Shown: piece by piece, positions 1 to 5,415 of the stretch
Layout: every line of letters begins with the position of its first letter
Numbering within the stretch: position 1 is the stretch's first letter
DNA from: an uncultured Collinsella sp.
GTDB lineage: Bacteria > Actinomycetota > Coriobacteriia > Coriobacteriales > Coriobacteriaceae
DNA length: 5,415 nucleotides
NCBI GenBank assembly: GCA_900752345.1
Contig: CAADVA010000222.1
Span: forward strand, 1 to 5,415
Reading direction: 5' to 3'
Position numbers and translations under genes: made by a program
The notes under the pieces: model-generated
Told to the model about the DNA's origin: nothing
What the model saw: only the letters and a program-made list of their open reading frames with translations
Database searches by the model: none

Positions 1-308
1 CCGAGCGCAACCTTAAGATGGTCGGTCTTTTTGACAAGTTTGAAACGGTAACGTGTGGCGAGGACGTCGTGCACGGCAAGCCCGACCCCGAGATGTATCT
101 GCTCGCCTGCGAGCGCGCGGGCTTTGCCCCCGAGGAATGTGCTGTGGTCGAGGATTCGCGCAACGGCTGCGTCTCGGGCATCACGGCCGGATGCCATGTC
201 TTCGCCGTCCCCGATATCGTGCCGCTGCCGCAGGACGTGGTGGATGGCTGCGAGGCCGTGCTCGATACGTTGTTCGATCTGGCGGCGGCGGTCAAGGCCG
301 TGCGCTAG
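1..308 (+). CDS. HAD-superfamily phosphatase/phosphomutase-like protein, 3' end only
   Basis: This is the C-terminal 101 residues of a haloacid dehalogenase-superfamily hydrolase; the reading frame is already open at base 3, so the start and the N-terminal DxD nucleophile motif lie outside the window. Two family motifs are visible: motif III lysine in GKPDPEMY (K26 of the fragment) and motif IV acidic pair in VVEDSRNG (E50, D51), followed by the usual G-x-x-x-G-x-x-A-G stretch and a short C-terminal helix. Their spacing matches subfamily I enzymes such as beta-phosphoglucomutase and sugar-phosphate phosphatases, which act in the cytoplasm on phosphorylated sugars or similar small substrates through an aspartyl-phosphate. 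The substrate cannot be read from this part. An internal ATG at 18 is not the true start because motif I would be missing. The gene ends in TAG and converges on the LacI-type gene, with a terminator between them. Confidence 0.88.
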   Translation, partial: ERNLKMVGLFDKFETVTCGEDVVHGKPDPEMYLLACERAGFAPEECAVVEDSRNGCVSGITAGCHVFAVPDIVPLPQDVVDGCEAVLDTLFDLAAAVKAVR

Positions 309-346
309 ACAATTGCGGTGTTGAAACGAGCAATTGCCCACGTTTG

Positions 347-396
347 CGCTCAAGCAAAAGGGGTCCGGCAATGGTCGGGCCCCTTTTGCTTGAGCG
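347..396. terminator. Bidirectional rho-independent terminator between convergent genes
   Basis: A 17-bp perfect inverted repeat (347-363 with 380-396) continues inward through one G-T wobble and three further pairs (364-367 with 376-379), giving about 21 paired positions and an 8-nt loop (368-375). The core reads AAAAGGGG on the left arm and CCCCTTTT on the right arm, so each strand has a GC-rich hairpin followed by a T run: TTTTGCTT on the + strand, and the complement of the A-rich left arm on the - strand. It sits between the + strand HAD gene (ends 308) and the - strand LacI-type gene (ends 422), as expected of a terminator shared by convergent genes. Confidence 0.9.
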
Positions 397-421
397 GCGA
401 CTTAGCATACTTGCGGGCGTG

Positions 422-1534
422 CTATAGATACGCACCGAGGTTGATGGCCGTGGCGTCGGTCTGGCTGCTTGCCTGGGTGCTGGCGCGTTCCAAGAGGAAC
501 GGCCGCACGAGTTCCTGACGGTTGATGTCCTCGGCGGCTGTGACCGCAGTAACGGTTCTCGCTGCGGAACCAATGCGGATGTGCTTGGTTTTTGCCGGTG
601 CCTTGTTCTCGATTTGCTCCATGAGCAGCTGGACACCCTTGCGGCCAATCTCGTAGCCCGGGGGTGCCACCGTGGTGAGGGGGACCGACCCGCTCCATGC
701 AAGCGGGTTACCGTCGCAGCCGGCCACGCGAACCTGTTCGGGGACGGAGATGCCTTTGTCGGTCAACGCCGAGATAACGCCCGAGGCCAATACATCGGTA
801 AGGCCGATGACAAAATCGGGACGCTCGCCGGTAGAGCGCTCGGCAATCTGAGCGCCGATGCTGTAACCATCGGCAGCGGTATTCCATTCTCCGGCGTCAA
901 TGACCTCAATTTTGATATCGGGATGCAGGACGAGGGCCTTATGAATGCCAAGTACGCGCAGGGTGAGCTGCATAAATGCCGCTCTGCCCACAACGGTGAT
1001 ATGGCGCGCGCCGCGGGTGATGGCGAGCTCGGCGATAATGCGCCCTTGCGCCTCGTTGTCGGCGGCCACGTAGTAACCGGGTTCGGAGCAGTGGATGTCC
1101 AGATGGACGATCGGCACGGGCATCTTGGCCATTGCGGGGTGCCAATCGGGGGACGCCATAGGCTGAACCATGACGCCGGACATCTGCGTGCCCATAAAAT
1201 AGCGCAGGTAGTGGTCCTCGAGGATGTCGTCGTTATCGGCGTTGGCGATGAGCAGGTCATAGCCGTGCTTGCGGGCCTCGTTATGGGCGCCGCTGGCAAT
1301 TTGGAGCGAGAAGCCATGGTCGAGACGGGGGAGGACCAGGCCAAAGGACTTGGTGGCGCCGCCCGCGAGCTGACGAGCACTTTGGTTGGGCAGGTAGCCA
1401 AGGCGATTGATGGTCTCGTTGATGAGCTTGAGGGTCTCGGGGCGCAGCTTTTCGGGGTGGTTGAGCGCGTTGGATACCGTGCCCAGCGAGACTCCTGCCT
1501 CGCGCGCGACGTCGCTGATTTTTACCTTTGCCAT
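422..1534 (-). CDS. LacI-family transcriptional regulator
   Basis: A 370-residue repressor of the LacI/GalR family. Residues 5-25 form the N-terminal helix-turn-helix (KISDVAREAGVSLGTVSNAL); 26-49 complete the headpiece, and the hinge follows at about 50-60 (NQSARQLAGG) with the minor-groove leucine at position 56. Residues from about 62 are a periplasmic-binding-protein-like effector and dimerisation domain, ending in the usual VRPFLLERAST-type strand plus a 17-residue polar tail. The recognition-helix positions that set operator specificity in this family (17, 18, 22) are Leu, Gly and Asn. The effector is normally a sugar or nucleoside; nothing here identifies it. I chose the ATG at 1534 because it has AAAGGGG five bases upstream and puts the HTH at the normal distance; a longer frame from 1600 adds 22 atypical residues and starts inside the predicted promoter. 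It is divergent from the amino acid transporter genes, whose control by this protein is possible but unproven. Confidence 0.95.
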   Translation of the reverse strand: MAKVKISDVAREAGVSLGTVSNALNHPEKLRPETLKLINETINRLGYLPNQSARQLAGGATKSFGLVLPRLDHGFSLQIASGAHNEARKHGYDLLIANADNDDILEDHYLRYFMGTQMSGVMVQPMASPDWHPAMAKMPVPIVHLDIHCSEPGYYVAADNEAQGRIIAELAITRGARHITVVGRAAFMQLTLRVLGIHKALVLHPDIKIEVIDAGEWNTAADGYSIGAQIAERSTGERPDFVIGLTDVLASGVISALTDKGISVPEQVRVAGCDGNPLAWSGSVPLTTVAPPGYEIGRKGVQLLMEQIENKAPAKTKHIRIGSAARTVTAVTAAEDINRQELVRPFLLERASTQASSQTDATAINLGAYL

Positions 1535-1539
1535 AGCGG

Positions 1540-1546
1540 CCCCTTT
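1540..1546 (-). promoter_or_regulatory. Ribosome binding site of the LacI-type gene
   Basis: On the minus strand AAAGGGG lies five bases before the ATG at 1534. It decides the start against the upstream in-frame ATG at 1600, which overlaps the predicted -35 box. Confidence 0.75.
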
Positions 1547-1558
1547 GATGCGTTTCAA
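1545..1558. promoter_or_regulatory. Candidate LacI-type operator in the regulator's own leader
   Basis: TTGATGCGTTTCAA is an imperfect 14-bp inverted repeat with a central CG; five of seven position pairs are complementary (the outer four and the CG). A central CpG flanked by TGA/TCA-like arms is typical of LacI/GalR-family operators. It lies just downstream of the predicted start point (about 1563) and touches the ribosome binding site, where a bound repressor would block its own transcription. The assignment is an inference from position and symmetry. Confidence 0.4.
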
Positions 1559-1569
1559 GTACGAGTCAG

Positions 1570-1600
1570 ATTGTAGCATCGCCTGTTCCCAGGGTGTCAA
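1570..1600 (-). promoter_or_regulatory. Predicted promoter of the LacI-type gene
   Basis: Read on the minus strand, a perfect -35 hexamer TTGACA (1595-1600) is followed after 19 bases by the -10 hexamer TACAAT (1570-1575). The -10 is preceded by TGC, an extended -10 signature that can compensate for the long spacer. Transcription would start near 1563, leaving a leader of about 29 bases before the ATG. Confidence 0.65.
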
Positions 1601-1654
1601 AACCTACCAATTAGGGGCAGGTTTATTTTGGCAGGGTTTATCTGGGCAAACACC

Positions 1655-1698
1655 GGAGTCCAGACCACACAAAGGTGCCTGTCCCCCTTTGTGGTGGT
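1655..1698. repeat. REP-like intergenic repeat, copy A
   Basis: This 44-base stretch matches a second copy at 3344-3387: both begin GGAGT, share CAAAGGTGCCTGTC exactly and end TGTGGTGGT. It can fold: 1668-1675 pairs with 1686-1693 (8 bp), then 1664-1667 with 1695-1698 after a one-base bulge, around a 10-nt loop. Its complement carries the GGGGACAGGCACCTTTG type of sequence that I recall from scattered REP elements in several bacterial groups; that family link is from memory. There is no T run after the hairpin, so it is not an obvious terminator. It lies between the two divergent promoters. Confidence 0.7.
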
Positions 1699-1737
1699 TT
1701 TGGCGCGGCTGGGCTGCGCGTTAAACGGTGGAGTGTC

Positions 1738-1743
1738 TACAAT
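1738..1743 (+). promoter_or_regulatory. Possible -10 box of the transporter unit
   Basis: TACAAT lies about 37 bases before the ATG at 1780, the same -10 hexamer as in the LacI-type promoter. No good -35 hexamer is found 15 to 19 bases upstream (the region is GC-rich), so the promoter may be weak or need an activator. Confidence 0.4.
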
Positions 1744-1766
1744 GGAAGCCGCTTTGAACGTAGATT

Positions 1767-1772
1767 GAAAGG
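1767..1772 (+). promoter_or_regulatory. Ribosome binding site of the solute-binding protein gene
   Basis: GAAAGG sits seven bases before the ATG at 1780. This supports that start over an in-frame ATG at 1675, which lies inside the repeat and would put 35 non-signal residues ahead of the twin-arginine motif. Confidence 0.7.
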
Positions 1773-1779
1773 CTTTGGT

Positions 1780-2661
1780 ATGACTCGCGCTGTTTCTCGT
1801 CGTGATTTCCTGGGTTTGATCGCCGGTGCTGCAATGGTTGCGGCGAGCGGTTGCGCTGGCAGTGGCGCTGACAAGGGCTCTGCCGCTGGTTCTGCTGCGG
1901 TTGCGGGCGACGATATCAAGGGCGCCAAGCTCACCTTTGTGGGCGACGATGCCTTTGCGCCCTATCGCTATCTGGAGACGCAGTCGGACGGCAAGCAGAA
2001 GGTTGTCGGCCTGGACATCGCTATCGCTGACGAGATGGCCTCGCGCTTGGGCTTTTCTTACGACTTTGAGCCGCAGGACTTTGCCGCCACGCTTGCATCG
2101 GTGCAGAGCGATGACAAGGCCTTTACCATGGCGATGAGCTCCAACGAAGAGCGCGAGCAGACCTATGACTTCACGCGCGGCTACTATCAGCCGCTTGTGG
2201 GCGTTCTCACGCTCGGCGGCGATCCCGTCAAGCGCGTTGAGGACCTCGCCGGCAAGTCTATCGCCTGCACTACCGGTACCGTGCAGAACAAGTTCATCGC
2301 CAAGGTCATGCCCGATGCTGATATTCACACGTACGACGGTGGCGACCAGTGCCTGCAAGAGGTGCTCGCCGGGCGCATCGATGCCTACCTGTGTGACGGC
2401 GCCGAGGGCCAGTCCATGCGCGATGCGAATGAGGGCCTGGTGCTGGGCCTGCTCGATCGCTCCGAGACGAGCGACCACGTGGGCGTGTACCGCCTGATGG
2501 CCAAGAAGGGTGCCGGATTTGTCGCGGCGCTTGACGAGTGCATCGGCGAGATGCTCGAGGACGGCACCATCGATGACTGCATCAAGCAGTATGTGGGCGC
2601 CGACTTCATGTGGAACGGCGACTATTCCGCTTCCGGTACGTCGACGGTTGCCGGAAAATAG
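1780..2661 (+). CDS. Family 3 amino acid ABC transporter substrate-binding lipoprotein, Tat-type signal
   Basis: A 293-residue extracytoplasmic solute-binding protein of the polar amino acid type (SBP_bac_3 fold), which captures its ligand outside the membrane and hands it to the permease. The N-terminus has a twin-arginine motif SRRDFLG (residues 6-12), a short hydrophobic stretch, and a lipobox-like AASGC with the lipidated cysteine at 25. A Gly/Ala/Ser-rich linker (26-45) precedes the two-lobed domain. Family landmarks are the first-lobe stretch FAPYRYLE at 59-66, VGLDIAIADEMASRLG at 76-91, the ligand-carboxylate arginine region NEEREQTYDF (R125), the second-lobe LAGKSIACTTGT stretch and RIDAYLCD at 199-206. 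The Tat motif suggests export after folding; processing through Sec cannot be ruled out. The permease gene follows after 33 bases, so the two are probably cotranscribed. The ligand is not determinable; glutamine, cystine or another polar amino acid are all possible. Confidence 0.93.
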   Translation: MTRAVSRRDFLGLIAGAAMVAASGCAGSGADKGSAAGSAAVAGDDIKGAKLTFVGDDAFAPYRYLETQSDGKQKVVGLDIAIADEMASRLGFSYDFEPQDFAATLASVQSDDKAFTMAMSSNEEREQTYDFTRGYYQPLVGVLTLGGDPVKRVEDLAGKSIACTTGTVQNKFIAKVMPDADIHTYDGGDQCLQEVLAGRIDAYLCDGAEGQSMRDANEGLVLGLLDRSETSDHVGVYRLMAKKGAGFVAALDECIGEMLEDGTIDDCIKQYVGADFMWNGDYSASGTSTVAGK

Positions 2662-2682
2662 CGAGCCGGTGAGGCGCGCGCC

Positions 2683-2687
2683 AAGGG
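2683..2687 (+). promoter_or_regulatory. Ribosome binding site of the permease gene
   Basis: AAGGG lies seven bases before the ATG at 2695 but only one base before an in-frame ATG at 2689. The spacing favours the second ATG. Confidence 0.6.
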
Positions 2688-2694
2688 CATGCTG

Positions 2695-3342
2695 ATGAAG
2701 TTTGAACTGCTAGAACCATATATACCGATGTTTATGAGCGGCCTGGTCGTGACCTGTCAGGTGACGGCCGCCGCGCTGGCCATAGCACTCGTCCTGGGCT
2801 TTCTCATTGCCGTGCTCAAGGTTTTGCCCTGTCGCCCATTGCGTGCGGTGCTCAACTTCTACACCTCTATCTTTCGCGGCGTGCCGCTCATCGTGTTACT
2901 TTTTTTGGCGTACTTTGCGACGCCGCAGCTCACGGGCTTCAAAATTTCGATGTTTGCCGCCGGTGCCATTACACTGGGGCTCAACGGCTCAGCGACGGTG
3001 TCCGAGACGGTGCGCGGTGGTATCGAGGGCGTTGACCGGGGGCAGTACGATGCCGCTCGGGCCATCGGGCTTCGCTATGTTCCCATGATGCGCAAGATCA
3101 TCGTTCCGCAGGCGATGCGCTCGATTGCCCCTGCTCTGGTCAACGAAGTGATCACGGTCCTCAAGAGCTCCTCGCTGGTGGCAACCATCGGCCTGATGGA
3201 TATGATGCGCGCCGCCCAGAGCGTGCAGGCGCTCACCTATCGAGCCTTTGAACCGTTTTTAGTGGCGGCCGTGATCTACTACGTCATTGTTATGGCACTC
3301 ACGGCCCTGGGCAATCGGCTCGAACGCCGCCTGCGTCCCTAG
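2695..3342 (+). CDS. Amino acid ABC transporter permease, HisM/GlnP/ArtQ type
   Basis: A 215-residue integral membrane subunit of a polar amino acid ABC importer. About five membrane spans can be seen: residues 13-41, 52-76, 86-102, a central span around 150-165, and 187-208. The FRGVPLIV signature (60-67) matches the FRGTPLLVQ element of this family, and the cytoplasmic EAA loop runs from 119 to 140 (DAARAIGLRYVPMM..IIVPQA) with the conserved glycine at 125; this loop docks onto the ATPase subunit. The length is normal for the family. The start at 2695 is chosen from ribosome-binding-site spacing; 2689 would add only Met-Leu. The gene lies 33 bases after the solute-binding protein gene, with no promoter visible between. 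The permease probably forms a homodimer because no second permease gene is present. No ATPase gene follows: the next gene is glmS, so the ATP-binding subunit must be encoded elsewhere. Confidence 0.94.
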   Translation: MKFELLEPYIPMFMSGLVVTCQVTAAALAIALVLGFLIAVLKVLPCRPLRAVLNFYTSIFRGVPLIVLLFLAYFATPQLTGFKISMFAAGAITLGLNGSATVSETVRGGIEGVDRGQYDAARAIGLRYVPMMRKIIVPQAMRSIAPALVNEVITVLKSSSLVATIGLMDMMRAAQSVQALTYRAFEPFLVAAVIYYVIVMALTALGNRLERRLRP

Positions 3343-3343
3343 G

Positions 3344-3387
3344 GGAGTGCCACCCACCGCAAAGGTGCCTGTCACCGTTGTGGTGGT
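3344..3387. repeat. REP-like intergenic repeat, copy B
   Basis: This is the second copy of the element at 1655-1698, in the same orientation, beginning one base after the permease stop codon. Here the fold is better: 3354-3367 pairs with 3373-3386 (14 positions with one G-T wobble and one A-G mismatch) around the 5-nt loop CCTGT. No T run follows, so it is not a canonical terminator, although such a stem could protect the 3' end of the transporter mRNA. The two copies differ by a few substitutions and one indel; changes in one arm are not always matched in the other. Confidence 0.7.
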
Positions 3388-3402
3388 AGGGTGTGTGCAT
3401 CG

Positions 3403-3441
3403 AGTGGTATCCAGTTTAAGATACCACTTCTGGTATATCAG
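3403..3441. promoter_or_regulatory. Half-site cluster upstream of glmS, candidate operator
   Basis: AGTGGTATC (3403-3411) and GATACCACT (3420-3428) form a perfect 9-bp inverted repeat with 8 bases between. Directly after comes CTGGTATATCAG (3430-3441), a near-palindrome (10 of 12 positions) carrying the TGGTAT half-site a third time. The last element overlaps the expected -35 region of the glmS promoter. TGGTAT/ATACCA half-sites resemble those bound by HutC-subfamily GntR regulators, which include the amino-sugar sensors NagR and DasR. The regulator identity is an inference; the symmetry is directly visible. Confidence 0.5.
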
Positions 3442-3457
3442 CTTGCGTTTGTGTGAG

Positions 3458-3463
3458 TACAAT
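3458..3463 (+). promoter_or_regulatory. Predicted -10 box of glmS
   Basis: TACAAT, the same hexamer as at the other two promoters, lies 74 bases before the glmS ATG. Transcription would start near 3470. The matching -35 region (about 3434-3440) is a poor fit to TTGACA. Confidence 0.5.
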
Positions 3464-3468
3464 ACTCG

Positions 3469-3481
3469 GACGTTATACGTC
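3469..3481. promoter_or_regulatory. 13-bp palindrome at the predicted glmS transcription start
   Basis: GACGT-TAT-ACGTC is a perfect inverted repeat with a 3-base centre, placed 6 bases after the -10 box. It could be an operator over the start point, or chance; no regulator is recognised. Confidence 0.3.
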
Positions 3482-3483
3482 TC

Positions 3484-3508
3484 AGCGCCCGTCGTGCGTG
3501 GGCGTTTT
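3484..3508 (+). other. Leader hairpin with T run before glmS
   Basis: CGCCC (3486-3490) pairs with GGGCG (3500-3504), extended inward by two G-T wobbles and outward by one A-T pair and one G-T pair, and runs into TTTT (3505-3508). It resembles a small intrinsic terminator in the leader, 30 bases before the start codon. It might act as an attenuator, but the T run is short and no alternative antiterminator fold is evident. Confidence 0.3.
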
Positions 3509-3523
3509 GCAGTCACGCGAGCG

Positions 3524-3529
3524 AAGGGA
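3524..3529 (+). promoter_or_regulatory. Ribosome binding site of glmS
   Basis: AAGGGA lies eight bases before the ATG at 3538, which places cysteine directly after methionine as the enzyme requires. Confidence 0.75.
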
Positions 3530-3537
3530 TTTATCCT

Positions 3538-5385
<1,848 letters not shown>

Positions 5386-5393
5386 TTGTTGTT

Positions 5394-5415
5394 CCGCCGT
5401 TCTGCCGAACGGCGG
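5394..5415 (+). terminator. Terminator hairpin after glmS, cut by the window edge
   Basis: CCGCCGTTC (5394-5402) and GAACGGCGG (5407-5415) form a perfect 9-bp GC-rich stem with a 4-nt loop TGCC, nine bases after the glmS stop codon. Any T run would lie beyond the last base, so termination is inferred from the stem and position. Confidence 0.7.

Noticed and set aside
310..336. Small inverted repeat CAATTGC / GCAATTG after the HAD stop codon
   Set aside because: The 7-bp stem has a 13-base loop and no T run, and the strong terminator lies just downstream; it may be chance.
581..1576. A 331-codon plus-strand frame over the LacI-type gene
   Set aside because: It is the codon-register antisense of the regulator, explained by the same codon bias; no domain is recognisable and no ribosome binding site was seen.
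1600..1624. Inverted repeat AAACCT / AGGTTT near the LacI-type -35 box
   Set aside because: Six pairs, then a mismatch, with no fit to a terminator or known operator; too weak to call.
1616..1641. Near-direct repeat GGCAGGTTTAT / GGCAGGGTTTAT
   Set aside because: Only two short copies 14 bases apart, with no further units and no link to a promoter element; probably a local duplication without function.
1597..2478. A 293-codon minus-strand frame over the solute-binding protein gene
   Set aside because: It is again in codon register with the real gene and lacks any recognisable domain; it also runs through the repeat and the intergenic region.
3464..3537. glmS ribozyme in the glmS leader (AGCGCC occurs at 3484-3489)
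   Set aside because: The leader is too short for the ribozyme (about 70 bases), the rest of its conserved core is absent, and AGCGCC is explained by the small hairpin with GGGCG.

Overview
The window looks like ordinary chromosome from a high-GC Gram-positive bacterium, most likely a Coriobacteriia member related to Collinsella. That guess rests on GC-rich codon use, a lipoprotein with a twin-arginine signal, the protein styles and the GGxGACAGGCACCTTT-type intergenic repeats; there is no 16S or marker tree behind it. No mobile element, CRISPR array, tRNA or rRNA is visible.

Layout. (1) At the left edge is the 3' end of a HAD-superfamily phosphatase/phosphomutase gene on the + strand. (2) It converges on a LacI-family repressor gene on the - strand; a long bidirectional terminator hairpin lies between them. 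(3) A 245-bp divergent intergenic region (1535-1779) holds the repressor promoter, a possible autoregulatory operator, a REP-like repeat and a weaker promoter for the next genes. (4) A two-gene + strand unit encodes a family 3 (polar amino acid type) solute-binding lipoprotein and one HisM/GlnP-type permease; no ATPase gene lies beside it. (5) A 195-bp region (3343-3537) holds a second copy of the same repeat, then a cluster of inverted repeats, a -10 box and a small leader hairpin. (6) A complete glmS (glutamine-fructose-6-phosphate aminotransferase) follows, ending in the start of a terminator hairpin at the right edge.

How they fit together. The solute-binding protein and permease would form an amino acid ABC importer with an ATPase encoded elsewhere. 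glmS makes glucosamine-6-phosphate for peptidoglycan and appears to have its own promoter and possibly its own operator. The LacI regulator is divergent from the transporter and might regulate itself, the transporter or a distant sugar locus; the sequence does not settle this. The observations most worth checking are the repeat pair flanking the transporter genes, the TGGTAT/ATACCA half-site cluster upstream of glmS, and the missing ATPase. I do not see a previously undescribed system here.
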